Below the pieces are notes generated by a model. That model saw only the letters and a program-made list of their open reading frames with translations, was not told the origin of the DNA and made no database searches. A DNA stretch of 64,000 nt from RHKX01 sp046330415 (lineage in GTDB: Bacteria > Actinomycetota > Thermoleophilia > Solirubrobacterales > 70-9): NCBI GenBank assembly GCA_046330415.1, contig JAXLSW010000014.1, forward strand, positions 62,001 through 126,000. Direction: 5' to 3'. This document shows, piece by piece, positions 43,189 to 52,407 of the stretch (position 1 is the stretch's first letter; the number at the start of each line of letters is the position of its first letter). Made by a program: the position numbers and the translations under genes.

Positions 43189-44403
43189 ATGCGCTTCTAC
43201 GAGTACGAATCACGCCGCTTGGTCGAGCGCGCCGGCATCCCGGTCACGCAGTACGGCTTCTGCACCAGCGCCGAGGAGGCCCGCGAGGCCGCCGAGAAGA
43301 TCAACGGTCCGACCGTGATCAAGTCGCAGGTGCTCGTCGGTGGCCGCATGAAGGCCGGTGGCGTCAAGTTCGCCGACTCGCCCGAGGAGGCGGCGGCGCA
43401 CGCCCTCGAGATCCTCGAGCTCGAGATCAGCGGCCACATGCCGGTCGGCGTCCTCGTCGACCCCAAGGCCGAGGTCGAGCACGAGTACTACGCGGCGGTT
43501 CTCTGGGACCTCCGCAACCGCCGGCCGATGATGCTCTTCAGCGACATGGGCGGGATCGACATCGAGCAGGTCGCCGAGGAGCATCCCGACCACGTCGGCC
43601 GCGGCCACCTCTCCAACCTCCACCCCATCTACGACTTCCAGGCCAAGGAGACCGTCGCCCGCTGCGGCATGACCGGCTCCGACCTCGGCCGGGCCTCGCG
43701 CGTCCTCGCCTCACTGGCGCGGATGCAGCGCGACTACGACCTGACGCTCGCCGAGATCAACCCGCTCGCCAAGCTCTCCGACGGCTCTTTCGTCGCGCTC
43801 GACGCGCACATCGAGATGGAGGAGGAGGCCGTCGGGCGCCACAAGAAGGTGCTCACCGACATCGGCGTCGACCTCTCCGAGCCACGTGAGATGTACGAGC
43901 CGAGCGCCTTCGAGCGCAACGTCAAGGCCATCGACTCCGCCGACCACCGCGGCGTCATCCAGGGCAAGGACCACGGCTTCACCGGCAACATCGGCCTCGT
44001 GATCGGCGCCGGAGGCGGCTCGCTCACGCTCACGGACGCGGTCCGCAACCAGGGCGGCAAGCCCGCCAACTACGCCGAGATCGGCGGCAACCCCTCCGTC
44101 TCGAAGTCCTGCGGCCTCGCCAAGGAGATCCTGCAGAAGGAAGGCGTCGAGAAGATCGCCGTGATGATGTCGATCGTCTCCAACACCCGGGTCGACATCG
44201 TCGCCCGCGGCGTCATCAAGGCCTGCCTCGAGCTTGGCAAGGATCCGGGCGAGACCATCGCGATCTTCCGCATCCCAGGCGCCTGGGAGGACGAGGGCTA
44301 CAAGATCCTCGACAAGTACGGCGTCGAGTACGCCGACCGCTCGGTCTCCATGTGGGACGCGGCGGGAACGGCCGTCGCCAAGATCCAGGGGAGCGCTGCG
44401 TAG
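43189..44403 (+). CDS. divergent succinate-CoA ligase beta-subunit-like protein (ATP-grasp)
   Basis: This 404-residue ATP-grasp protein has the SucC layout: MRFYEYESRRLVERAGIPV, the ATP-binding strand VIKSQVLVGGRMKAGGVKFA, GGIDIEQVAEEHPDHV, LTLAEINPLAKLSDGSFVAL with Mg-ligating Asn, and a C-terminal CoA-ligase domain GNIGLVIGAGGGSLTLTDAV, YAEIGGNPS. Canonical SucC has GARGKAGGVK and GNIGCMVNGAGLAM at these places, so this is a diverged branch. It could use succinate, malate, citramalate or another acid. Overlap and spacing with the next two genes show a three-gene operon with a SucD-like partner and a ferredoxin. Confidence 0.82.
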   Translation: MRFYEYESRRLVERAGIPVTQYGFCTSAEEAREAAEKINGPTVIKSQVLVGGRMKAGGVKFADSPEEAAAHALEILELEISGHMPVGVLVDPKAEVEHEYYAAVLWDLRNRRPMMLFSDMGGIDIEQVAEEHPDHVGRGHLSNLHPIYDFQAKETVARCGMTGSDLGRASRVLASLARMQRDYDLTLAEINPLAKLSDGSFVALDAHIEMEEEAVGRHKKVLTDIGVDLSEPREMYEPSAFERNVKAIDSADHRGVIQGKDHGFTGNIGLVIGAGGGSLTLTDAVRNQGGKPANYAEIGGNPSVSKSCGLAKEILQKEGVEKIAVMMSIVSNTRVDIVARGVIKACLELGKDPGETIAIFRIPGAWEDEGYKILDKYGVEYADRSVSMWDAAGTAVAKIQGSAA

Positions 44404-44405
44404 CT

Positions 44406-45320
44406 GTGAGCATCCTGCTGAACGAGGACTTCACCTTCATCGTCCAGGGCATCACGGGCCGCGAGGCCGTGAACCTGACCCGCGAGTGCCTCGACTTCGG
44501 CTCGAAGATCGTCGGCGGCGTCACCCCAGGCCGCAAGGGCCGCGAGGTCCACGGCGTCCCCGTCTTCGACACCGTCGAGCAGGCCGTCTCCCACCACGGC
44601 AAGCCGATCGACGGCGCCGTCGCAACGGTCCCCCCCGCCTTCACCAAGGACGCCGTCTGCGAGGCGATCCTCAACGGCATCAAGCTGATCGTCGTCGTCA
44701 CCGAGCGCATCCCGCGCCGCGACGTCGCCGAGATGGTCGAGCTCGCCGACGAGCACGGCGCCCGCATCATCGGCCCCAACTGCCTCGGCCTGATCGCTCC
44801 CGGCGTCGCCAAGATGGGCGGCATCGGCGGCCCCGCGAAGGACGCCGCCAAGGCCTACGTCCCCGGCTCGGTCGGCGTCATGTCCCGCTCCGGCGGCATG
44901 ACCACGGAGATCAGCTCGACGCTCACCGCCGCCGGCCTGGGCGTCTCCACCGCCGTCTCGATCGGCGGCGACGCGATCATCGGCTCCACCTACGCCGACC
45001 TGATGCCCCTCTTCGAGGAGGACCCCCAAACCGAGGCCATCGTGATCTACACCGAGCCCGGCGGGCGCATGGAGGCCGAGCTGGTCGAGTGGCGCGAGGA
45101 GGCCGGCTCGACGATGCCGATCGTCGCCTTCATGGCCGGTCGCTTCATGGACGACGAGGAGATGCAGGGCATGAGCTTCGGCCACGCCGGCACGATCGTC
45201 GAGGGCAAGGAGGACTCCGCGACCGAGAAGATCGCGCGCCTGGAAGCCTCCGGCATCCCGGTGGTCGAGCGGATCGACCACATCCCCGACAAGGTCAAGG
45301 AAGCGCTGGGGCAGTCATGA
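44406..45320 (+). CDS. divergent succinate-CoA ligase alpha-subunit-like protein
   Basis: This 304-residue SucD-type subunit begins ILLNEDFTFIVQGITGREAV and has VGGVTPGRKGREVHGVPVFD, a CoA-binding Rossmann fold, HGARIIGPNCLGLIAPG, SRSGGMTTEISSTLTAAGLG and the phospho-His motif SFGHAGTIVEGKEDSATEKI. The catalytic His is kept. A GTG at 44406 starts two bases after the previous stop. It is the partner of the SucC-like protein. Housekeeping SucCD is usually better conserved, so this pair may serve a different acid. Confidence 0.86.
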   Translation: MSILLNEDFTFIVQGITGREAVNLTRECLDFGSKIVGGVTPGRKGREVHGVPVFDTVEQAVSHHGKPIDGAVATVPPAFTKDAVCEAILNGIKLIVVVTERIPRRDVAEMVELADEHGARIIGPNCLGLIAPGVAKMGGIGGPAKDAAKAYVPGSVGVMSRSGGMTTEISSTLTAAGLGVSTAVSIGGDAIIGSTYADLMPLFEEDPQTEAIVIYTEPGGRMEAELVEWREEAGSTMPIVAFMAGRFMDDEEMQGMSFGHAGTIVEGKEDSATEKIARLEASGIPVVERIDHIPDKVKEALGQS

Positions 45321-45562
45321 GCGAGCCGCTGCACGGGATCTTCATCGACGTCGAGGTGTCCGACTCGGTCGCCGGCGACGTCGAGCTCGCCAAGAAGCTG
45401 GCCGAGGTCTGCCCGGTCGACATCTTCGCCGCGGGCGAGAGCGGCGTGACGATCGTGCGCGAGAACCTCGACGAGTGCGTGCTCTGCAACCTCTGCGTGG
45501 ACGCGGCCAAGGCCGCGGGCGCCGAGGGTGGCGTCCGCATCGTCAAGCTCTACGAGGAGTAG
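45317..45562 (+). CDS. small 4Fe-4S ferredoxin-like protein
   Basis: This 81-residue protein has four cysteines arranged C32-P (VCPVDIF) then C54-VL-C57-NL-C60 (DECVLCNLCVDA), enough for one [4Fe-4S] cluster. The order and the CPxxxF element recall FixX-type ferredoxin-like proteins. Its ATG overlaps the stop of the SucD-like gene (ATGA), so it is translationally coupled to a CoA ligase. That partnership is unusual. It may be an electron carrier or a structural subunit. A weak hairpin (45578-45598) follows the stop. Confidence 0.75.
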   Translation: MSEPLHGIFIDVEVSDSVAGDVELAKKLAEVCPVDIFAAGESGVTIVRENLDECVLCNLCVDAAKAAGAEGGVRIVKLYEE

Positions 45563-45641
45563 CCCGGCTCCAGATCGAGGTGTGGGCGCCTCCCACCTGG
45601 GTCCTGCACCTGCCGGGGGCGGAGTCCCTAGCCTCGGGCTC

Positions 45642-46982
45642 ATGGACCGTCGCAAGCGCGCAGGACTGCGAAAGCTGACCGCCGGCAAGGCGCTGGGCAC
45701 ATTGGTGGCGATCGCACCGCTGATCGCCGCGGGTGGCCATGCGGAGGTCGCTGCCGCCAAGACCTTCACGGTCGCCAACGGCCGATCCGGAGGTCCCGGA
45801 TCCTTGGCCGAGACCGTCCGGATGGCCAACCGGCATCGCGGTGCCGACCGGATCGAGTTCCGCAGTGGCCTGCGGGGATCGATCCCGCTCGGGAGGAACA
45901 CGAACATCACAGGCTCCCTGCGGATCTCGGGCGGTCGGAGAGCGCCCACGTTGAAGGGCCCGCGAAAGGGTGGAACGCTCAACTTCGAGCCCGCCTACCC
46001 GAAGCGGCCGAACGCCGAGATCGCGCTGAGGCTCGAGGACCTGCGGCTCGATCGCGTGTCGCTTGTCGTCTCCGGCGGCAGCGCAACGGAGATGCAGGTC
46101 GTCGATTCGGTCCTCTCCGGCCATGGCGTCGACGCAGACGGCATCGCGATCGACGGTGATTACGGCAACACGGAGGTGCGCGTCGCGGGCACCACGATCC
46201 AACGTTTCGACGGGAGTGGCATCGCCGTCGAGTCGAACTACGGGGACACCGACGTCGAACGTTCGACGCTCACGCGGAGCGGCTTCGGCCTGACCACCTT
46301 CAAGACCTTCGCGCGCGTCAAGAACTCGACGATCTCAGGCAACTCGCCGGGCGGCGGCGTCCTCGCCGAGTACTACTCGGGCGTCGAGATCACGAAGTCG
46401 ACGATCTCCGGCAACAGCGCCGAGGCGCAGGGCAGACGGCCCGCCACGGGCGGCGGCATCGACGCCTACTACCAGGCCGGGGCGAGCGTCACGAACTCGA
46501 CCGTCTCGGGCAACTCCGCGGAGGGGCCGGGATCGGCTGGAGGCGGGATCTTCGGCAGCGTCCAGGTCGTCTCCTCGACCGTCACCGACAACAGCGCCGA
46601 GCGAGGCGGCGGGATCTTCAGCGCGCCCGACTGCTGCGGGACGAACGGGGTGAGCGTCAAGAACTCGATCGTCGCCGGCAACCACGCGACGAGCGGGGCC
46701 GACTGCGACGGCAGCGGGGGCAGCGGAGCGCCCGCCTCGAAGGGCGGCAACGTCTTCGGTGCCGCCGGCTGCGGGATCTCCCTCGAGAGCGACCTCTCGA
46801 CCGCCGATCCGGGGCTCGGCCCGCTCGCTCGCAACGGCGGCCCGACCCGCACCCACCTGCCGCTCGGAGGCTCGCCCGCCATCGGGCACTCCCTCCCGAC
46901 CGACCTCGAGGACGATCAACGCGGGAAACCCCGCGATGGGGATCCGGACAGCGGTTCCGTGGAGGTCGGGGACGGAAGGTGA
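45642..46982 (+). CDS. secreted right-handed beta-helix protein
   Basis: This 446-residue exported protein has a signal peptide (LGTLVAIAPLIAAGGHAEVA) followed by the TFTVANGRSGGPGSLAETVR start typical of surface beta-helix proteins of the CSLREA/choice-of-anchor Q group. Repeats such as VKNSTISGNSPGGGVLAEYY, ITKSTISGNSAEAQG and VTNSTVSGNSAEGPGSAGGG form the helix. It ends LGPLARNGGPTRTHLPLGGS, the usual closing motif of the group. No catalytic acids of pectate lyases were seen. It follows the ferredoxin gene by 79 bases but is unlikely to be functionally linked. Confidence 0.82.
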   Translation: MDRRKRAGLRKLTAGKALGTLVAIAPLIAAGGHAEVAAAKTFTVANGRSGGPGSLAETVRMANRHRGADRIEFRSGLRGSIPLGRNTNITGSLRISGGRRAPTLKGPRKGGTLNFEPAYPKRPNAEIALRLEDLRLDRVSLVVSGGSATEMQVVDSVLSGHGVDADGIAIDGDYGNTEVRVAGTTIQRFDGSGIAVESNYGDTDVERSTLTRSGFGLTTFKTFARVKNSTISGNSPGGGVLAEYYSGVEITKSTISGNSAEAQGRRPATGGGIDAYYQAGASVTNSTVSGNSAEGPGSAGGGIFGSVQVVSSTVTDNSAERGGGIFSAPDCCGTNGVSVKNSIVAGNHATSGADCDGSGGSGAPASKGGNVFGAAGCGISLESDLSTADPGLGPLARNGGPTRTHLPLGGSPAIGHSLPTDLEDDQRGKPRDGDPDSGSVEVGDGR

Positions 46983-47048
46983 GCCTCGGCGCAACCGGCC
47001 GCGGCTGGAATCTTCGCGACGCGCAGGGATTCCGGCTATGGTCGTCAC

Positions 47049-49391
47049 GTGTTCGGGTGGAGGCACGGTCTGGGAGTGGTTGCGGGAGCCTTCGTCTCGG
47101 TGCTGTCGCTGTCCGGTGACGCCGCGGCGGACACCGGCGATCTCGACCACATCCGCTGCCTGAGCGGTGACACCAGCACGGCGGCGCGCTGCGTGCAGTC
47201 CGCGTTCTCCTCGGCCGGAGGGCTCAACAGCGGGCTGCAGCACATCCAGTCCGTCGATCTCAGTCCTGACGGTGAGGACGTCTACGCGACGTCGCAGGGC
47301 TCCGATGCGATCGTCCACCTCAACCGCAACACCAACACGGGCACGATCACCTTCGGCGAATGTTTCACGGGAGACACCAACGCGAACACCGCGTGCACGC
47401 CTTTGGCGGTGACCACCCCCGTGGGCTTCAACTCCGGCATGAACTCGGTGGTCGACGCCACCGTCAGCCCGGACGGCGAGGACGTCTACACGGTGTCGCA
47501 GAGCGACGACGCGGTCGCTCATTTCAGCCGCAACACGACGACTGGGACCCTCACGTTCGTCAGCTGCTACGCGGCATCGACCTCCGCCACAACGGGCAGT
47601 GGCGGCGCCTGCTCCGCGCTGCCCACGACAGCCGGAGGTGGGAGCAACACCGGCTTCGACCTGCCCAGCGGGATCGCCATCAGCCCCGGGACAGGTGCCA
47701 GCGTCTACGTGACCGGTTCCAACGACGACGCCATCGCCCGTTTCAATCGCAACCCGTCCACCGGCGCGTTGACGTGGGACAGCTGCCGAACCGGCGAGAC
47801 CGCCAGCGGATCGACCGGGTCCGGAGCCTGCTCGGACCTCCCCGTGATCACCGCCAATGGCGTCAACAGCGGCATCGACAACCCCTATGGGCCGGTGGTG
47901 AGCTCCGACGGAGACAGCCTCTACTTCGGCTCCCATTCCGACCACGCCGTCGCCTGGTTCGACCGCGGGCCGGCCGGCGGGCTCTCCAACTTCGACTGCG
48001 TCACCGGCTCAACTGGAGCGGGCCCGTCCGGCTCCGGCGCCTGCTCGACGGCGATGCCGGGAGCGACGGCGAACGGGCTGACCTCCGGCCTCAACCGGAC
48101 ACAGACCGTCGCGCTCGACCCAGCCGGCGAGAACGTCTACACCGGCTCGCAGGAGGACGACGCGATCGTCCATTTCTCCCGCGGGCCGGGAAGCGAGCTC
48201 AGCTTCGAGTCGTGCATCAGCGGCGACACCGATGCCACCACCTGCGACCACATCCCGGAGGCGTCGACGACCGGTGCTGCGGCCGGGCTCTCCGGCGTCC
48301 AGTCCGTGGTGGTCAGCCCGGACGGACTGCAGCTCTACGCGGCGGCCTACACCGACAGCGCGATCGCCACATTCGAGCTTGCGTCCAGCGACGGCGACCC
48401 CGCCTGGAGCGGCTGCGTCAGCGGCGACACGGCGGCGGGGCCGAGTGGGACGGGCGCCTGCTCCGCGGCTGACCCCGGCACTGCGGCCGGCGGCACCGGA
48501 TCCGGCCTCGGCGAGATCCGCTCGCTGGCCGTGACCGCGGACGGCCTCGAGCTGGTTGGCGGCACCGACATCGACAGCTCGATCGTCGCCGCCGAGCGCG
48601 ACAACTCGGCGGAGACGATCCTCGCCTCCGGCCCGGCGGCGATCGGCAACGACACCACCCCTACCTTCACCTTCAACTCCGACGAGACGCCGGTCGTCTT
48701 CCAGTGCCGGGTCGACACCGCTTCGTTCGCGCTGTGCTCCGGGTCGGGCACGCACACGACCGCGGCGCTCGCCGACGGCGCCCACACGTTCCGGGTGCGG
48801 GCGCTGAACCTCGCCGGTACGCCCGACCCGACGCCCGTGGTCGTCAACTTCACCGTCGACACGGTGGCGCCCGACACGGCGATCAACTCCGGTCCCAGCG
48901 GCCTGACCGCCGACTCGAGCCCCGAGTTCGGCTTCTCCGCCGCGGACGCGAGCAGCTTCGAGTGCCGCGTCGACGGCGGCCAGTTCGCCGCGTGCGCCTC
49001 CCCGCACACGCCGACCTCTCTCGCCGACGGCGCTCACACCTTCGAGGTGCGGGCCACCGATGCCGCCGGCAACGTCGACGCGACGCCCGCGTCGAGATCC
49101 TTCGAGGTCGATGCGACCGCGCCCACCGTGAAGTTCTCGAAGAAGCCGAAGAAGACGGAGAAGACCAAGGACGGCAAGAAGAAGAGGGCCAAGTTCAAGT
49201 TCAGCTCCGGCGATCGCGGCGTCAGCTTCGAGTGCAGCAGGGACAAGGGCAAGGACTTCAAGCGCTGCAGCTCCCCGTACGAGAGGAAGTACAAGCCCGG
49301 CAAGCACACCTTCGCGGTCCGGGCGATCGACGAGGCCGGCAACGTCGGCGCGAAGGTCGTCCACAAGTGGAAGGTCAAGGAGAAGAAGTAG
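47049..49391 (+). CDS. secreted beta-propeller protein with three Ig-like modules
   Basis: This 780-residue exported protein has a signal peptide near residues 1-28. The propeller blades read 'V.lSPDGedVYt.sq.dDAI.hF.Rn..tG.lt...C' (e.g. VDLSPDGEDVYATSQGSDAI), as in lactonase/3-carboxymuconate-cyclase-like propellers, with a Cys in every blade. From about residue 520 three Ig-like modules follow (FQCRVDTASFALCSG; SFECRVDGGQFAACASPHTP; SFECSRDKGKDFKRCSSPYE), separated by Lys-rich linkers, and the protein ends KWKVKEKK. The modules match those at 13.3 and 21.5 kb. A surface location is likely; enzymatic activity is not implied. Confidence 0.82.
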   Translation: MFGWRHGLGVVAGAFVSVLSLSGDAAADTGDLDHIRCLSGDTSTAARCVQSAFSSAGGLNSGLQHIQSVDLSPDGEDVYATSQGSDAIVHLNRNTNTGTITFGECFTGDTNANTACTPLAVTTPVGFNSGMNSVVDATVSPDGEDVYTVSQSDDAVAHFSRNTTTGTLTFVSCYAASTSATTGSGGACSALPTTAGGGSNTGFDLPSGIAISPGTGASVYVTGSNDDAIARFNRNPSTGALTWDSCRTGETASGSTGSGACSDLPVITANGVNSGIDNPYGPVVSSDGDSLYFGSHSDHAVAWFDRGPAGGLSNFDCVTGSTGAGPSGSGACSTAMPGATANGLTSGLNRTQTVALDPAGENVYTGSQEDDAIVHFSRGPGSELSFESCISGDTDATTCDHIPEASTTGAAAGLSGVQSVVVSPDGLQLYAAAYTDSAIATFELASSDGDPAWSGCVSGDTAAGPSGTGACSAADPGTAAGGTGSGLGEIRSLAVTADGLELVGGTDIDSSIVAAERDNSAETILASGPAAIGNDTTPTFTFNSDETPVVFQCRVDTASFALCSGSGTHTTAALADGAHTFRVRALNLAGTPDPTPVVVNFTVDTVAPDTAINSGPSGLTADSSPEFGFSAADASSFECRVDGGQFAACASPHTPTSLADGAHTFEVRATDAAGNVDATPASRSFEVDATAPTVKFSKKPKKTEKTKDGKKKRAKFKFSSGDRGVSFECSRDKGKDFKRCSSPYERKYKPGKHTFAVRAIDEAGNVGAKVVHKWKVKEKK

Positions 49392-49460
49392 GAGCGGGCG
49401 TGTCCGCCTGCGGCTGAACCGCCGTCGCCGCTCGTGTTTGGCGTGATCGGCGCCGGGAAT

Positions 49461-49493
49461 CCCTCCTCTGGGCAACAGGGCAACAGAGGAGGG
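49461..49493 (+). promoter_or_regulatory. hairpin sequestering the APC permease ribosome-binding site
   Basis: CCCTCCTCTG (49461-49470) is perfectly complementary to CAGAGGAGGG (49484-49493). The right arm contains the whole Shine-Dalgarno sequence GAGGAGGG, which ends six bases before the GTG start at 49500. Folding would block ribosome entry, so translation is probably controlled by temperature, a ligand, a protein or a competing upstream strand. Confidence 0.65.
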
Positions 49494-49499
49494 ACAACC

Positions 49500-50927
49500 G
49501 TGGCATCAACGGCGGAGCATCCGGGGCCGTTCGCGGCCAAGTCGATCGACCAGTGCCAGAAGGACGCCGACGAATCCGAGCTGAAGAAGGCGATCGGGAC
49601 GCTGGATCTGACCGCGCTCGGCATCGGAGCCGTGATCGGCACCGGGATCTTCGTGATCATCGGCGAGGCGATCGGCGACTCCGGCCCGGCGATCGTCCTC
49701 TCGTTCGTCCTCGCCGGCGTCACCTGCATGTTCTCCGCTCTCTCCTACGCGGAGATGGCGGCCGCCATCCCCGTCTCGGGCAGCGCCTACACCTACGCCT
49801 ACGCGACGATGGGAGAGCTGATCGCCTTCATCATCGGCTGGGATCTGATCCTCGAGTACGGGGTCTCGATCGCCGCTATCGCCGTCGGCTGGGGCGGCTA
49901 TCTGAACGACCTGCTGAGCTCGCTCTTCTCGATCGAGCTGCCGAAGGCGATCGCCAACCCGCCCGGTGAGGCGGGCGGGCAGTTCAACGCTCCGGCCGTG
50001 TTCCTGATCCTGGCGGTGACCGCGGTCCTCGTCGCCGGGATCCGCGAGAGCGCGCGGACGAACACGATCATGGTGTTCGTGAAGCTCGGCATCCTCGCCT
50101 TCTTCATCGTCGTCGGCGCCTTCAGCTTCGACAGCTCCAACTTCCAGCCGTTCGCGCCGCACGGCTTCAGCGGGGTCGTCGATGCGGCGTCGCTGATCTT
50201 CTTCGCCTACATCGGCTTCGACGCGATCTCGACGGCGAGCGAGGAGGTCAAGGAGCCCGGCAAGACGCTGCCGCGAGGGATCCTGACGTCGCTCGGGGTC
50301 TGCACGCTGATCTACGTCGCCGTCGCGATCGTGACCAGCGGCCTGCTCCCCTACAAGGAGCTCGCCGGCGACACCGCGCCGCTGTCGACGGCGATCGAGG
50401 CGGGCGCCAACACCGGCCCCTGGGCCGCCGACATCCTCTCTTTCGGGGCCCTGGTGGCGATCACGAGCGTGACCCTGACCATCCTCTACGGGCAGACGCG
50501 GATCTTCTTCTCGATGTGCCGCGACGGCCTGCTGCCGGACTTCTTCGCGCGGGTCTGGGAGCGGACCCAGACACCCGCGGCGATCACGATCGCCACCGGC
50601 CTCGTGGCCGCGACGATCGCGGCCTTCGTGCCGCTCGCCGAGATCGCGAAGCTGGTCAACATCGGCACGCTCTTCGCCTTCGTCCTCGTCAACATCGGCG
50701 TCATCGTCCTGCGACGGACGAGGCCCGACCTCGAGCGGCCCTACAAGGTGCCGTTCGTCCCGGTTGTGCCGCTGATCGGCGCCGCGCTCTGCATCTTCCT
50801 CATGAAGTACCTCGACGGTGTCACCTGGGTCCGCTTCGGGATCTGGCTCGCCATCGGACTCGTCATCTACTTCACCTACGGCCGCCGCCACTCGGTGCTG
50901 CGGAAGGACGAGGCGGTAGCCGGCTGA
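49500..50927 (+). CDS. APC-superfamily amino acid permease, cationic amino acid transporter type
   Basis: This 475-residue inner-membrane transporter has about 12 helices. Landmarks are the first-helix substrate motif LTALGIGAVIGTGIFVIIGE, the helix 3 region SGSAYTYAYATMGELIAFII, helix 6 FFAYIGFDAISTASEEVKEP (the CAT-type 'YIGFD.I.t..EE..nP' motif) and helix 8 FGALVAITSVTLTILYGQTR. This fits the CAT (YfnA/SLC7A-like) group that moves amino acids. Substrate is unproven. The GTG at 49500 is chosen for the strong GAGGAGGG six bases upstream, which is itself buried in a perfect hairpin. Confidence 0.92.
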   Translation: MASTAEHPGPFAAKSIDQCQKDADESELKKAIGTLDLTALGIGAVIGTGIFVIIGEAIGDSGPAIVLSFVLAGVTCMFSALSYAEMAAAIPVSGSAYTYAYATMGELIAFIIGWDLILEYGVSIAAIAVGWGGYLNDLLSSLFSIELPKAIANPPGEAGGQFNAPAVFLILAVTAVLVAGIRESARTNTIMVFVKLGILAFFIVVGAFSFDSSNFQPFAPHGFSGVVDAASLIFFAYIGFDAISTASEEVKEPGKTLPRGILTSLGVCTLIYVAVAIVTSGLLPYKELAGDTAPLSTAIEAGANTGPWAADILSFGALVAITSVTLTILYGQTRIFFSMCRDGLLPDFFARVWERTQTPAAITIATGLVAATIAAFVPLAEIAKLVNIGTLFAFVLVNIGVIVLRRTRPDLERPYKVPFVPVVPLIGAALCIFLMKYLDGVTWVRFGIWLAIGLVIYFTYGRRHSVLRKDEAVAG

Positions 50928-50958
50928 ACTACCGTTCGCGGCTCATGAGAGCTGCGAC

Positions 50959-52407
50959 GTGAACTTCACCGAGGACGTACTCGAGGCATTCCCGGCCGCC
51001 CGGCCCGCGCTCGTCGCCATCGACGAGCGCGGAGAGCGGCGCGTCTGGGGCTTCGGCGAGCTCGTGGCCCGCAGCGCTGGGCTTGCGGGCGCGATGGCGG
51101 CCCGCGGCGTACGGCGCGGCGACGTCGTCATGACCCTGGTCGGCAACCGGCCCGAGTGGGTGCTCTCGATGCTGGCCTGCTTCCGGATCGGGGCGGTGGC
51201 GCTCCCCTGCAACACGCAGCTCCGCGGCAAGGACCTGGAGCTGCGGGTGCGGATCGCCGAGCCGAAGCTCGCGATCGGGGAGGCCGAGCTGCTCGCCGCG
51301 CTGCCCGCCGGCGTGCCCACCATGGACCTCGAGGAGGTCGCGGCGGTACTTGACGAGGAGCGTCCGCAGGAGCCACCCGCAGACGTCGCCGACCTCGATC
51401 CGGGTGATCCGGCGCTGATCGTCTTCACCTCGGGGACGACGGGCGAGGCGCGAGCGGCGGTCCACTCGCAGTCCTACCTCGCCGGCCAGCGCCTGCAGGC
51501 CCAGCACTGGTTCGGGGCTCGTGACGGCGAGCTCGCGTGGTGCACGGCCGCCTCGGGTTGGTCGAAGTCCGCCCGCAACGCCTTCATCGCCCCGTGGCTC
51601 TGCGGAGCGACGGCGCTGATCCACGCCGGGCGCTTCCATCCCTCTGAGCGGCTGGAGATCTGCGAGCGCGAGGGGGTCAACGTCCTCTGCCAGGCACCGA
51701 CCGAGTACCGGATGCTCGCCAAGCGCACGGAGCTGCGTCCGATCCCCGGCCTGCGGCGGCTGGTCTCCGCGGGCGAGGCCCTGAACCCGGAGGTGATCCG
51801 AGCGTTCCGCGAGGGGACCGGGCTCGAGATCCACGACGGCTACGGGCAGACGGAGACGGGAGCGCTGACCGGCTCGGTCGTCGGCGAGGAGCGCGTGCGG
51901 CCGGGCTCCATGGGCAAGCCGCTGCCCGGGATCGACCTGCGGATCGCCGACGGCGAGCTGCAGGTGCGCCGTGCGAGCTGTCCGACCTTCTTCAGCCACT
52001 ACATCGGGTCCGAGCCGTTCGCGGAGGAATGGTGGCGGACGGGTGATCTCGTCTCCGAGGACGAGGACGGCTTCCTCTGGTTCGAGGGCCGCGCCGACGA
52101 CGTCATCGTCTCCTCCGGCTACCGGATCGGCCCCTTCGAGGTGGAGTCGGCGCTCGTCTCACACCCCGCGGTCGCCGAGGCGGCGGCCGTCGCCGCTCCC
52201 GATCCCGAGCGTGGAGCGGTCGTCAAGGCGGTGGTCGTTCTCCGCGACCGCGAGCCCAGCGACGAGCTGGTCAGCGAGCTGCAGGAGCACGTCCGCAGCG
52301 AGACGGCGCCCTACAAGTACCCGCGGATCATCGAGTTCGCCGACTCGCTGCCGAAGACCGCCAGCGGCAAGATCCGCCGCGCCGAGCTGCGCGGCTCACC
52401 CGCGTGA
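50959..52407 (+). CDS. AMP-forming acyl-CoA synthetase
   Basis: This 482-residue adenylate-forming ligase of the acyl/acetyl-CoA synthetase (MACS-like) group activates a carboxylic acid with ATP to its CoA thioester. It has the core IVFTSGTTGEARAAVHSQSY, where the usual Pro-Lys after TTGx is Ala-Arg, a DGYGQTETGALTG adenylate motif, EWWRTGDLVSEDEDGFLWFE, the hinge GRADDVIVSSGYRIGPFEVE and the C-terminal catalytic Lys in PKTASGKIRRAELR. It starts with GTG. Its stop overlaps the MFS transporter start (GTGA), suggesting import or export of its substrate or product. Confidence 0.9.
   Translation: MNFTEDVLEAFPAARPALVAIDERGERRVWGFGELVARSAGLAGAMAARGVRRGDVVMTLVGNRPEWVLSMLACFRIGAVALPCNTQLRGKDLELRVRIAEPKLAIGEAELLAALPAGVPTMDLEEVAAVLDEERPQEPPADVADLDPGDPALIVFTSGTTGEARAAVHSQSYLAGQRLQAQHWFGARDGELAWCTAASGWSKSARNAFIAPWLCGATALIHAGRFHPSERLEICEREGVNVLCQAPTEYRMLAKRTELRPIPGLRRLVSAGEALNPEVIRAFREGTGLEIHDGYGQTETGALTGSVVGEERVRPGSMGKPLPGIDLRIADGELQVRRASCPTFFSHYIGSEPFAEEWWRTGDLVSEDEDGFLWFEGRADDVIVSSGYRIGPFEVESALVSHPAVAEAAAVAAPDPERGAVVKAVVVLRDREPSDELVSELQEHVRSETAPYKYPRIIEFADSLPKTASGKIRRAELRGSPA

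Noticed and set aside
43189..45320. Naming the SucCD-like pair malate-CoA ligase (MtkAB)
   Set aside because: The sequence does not show MtkA-specific motifs that I can recall, and the neighbours do not decide the substrate.
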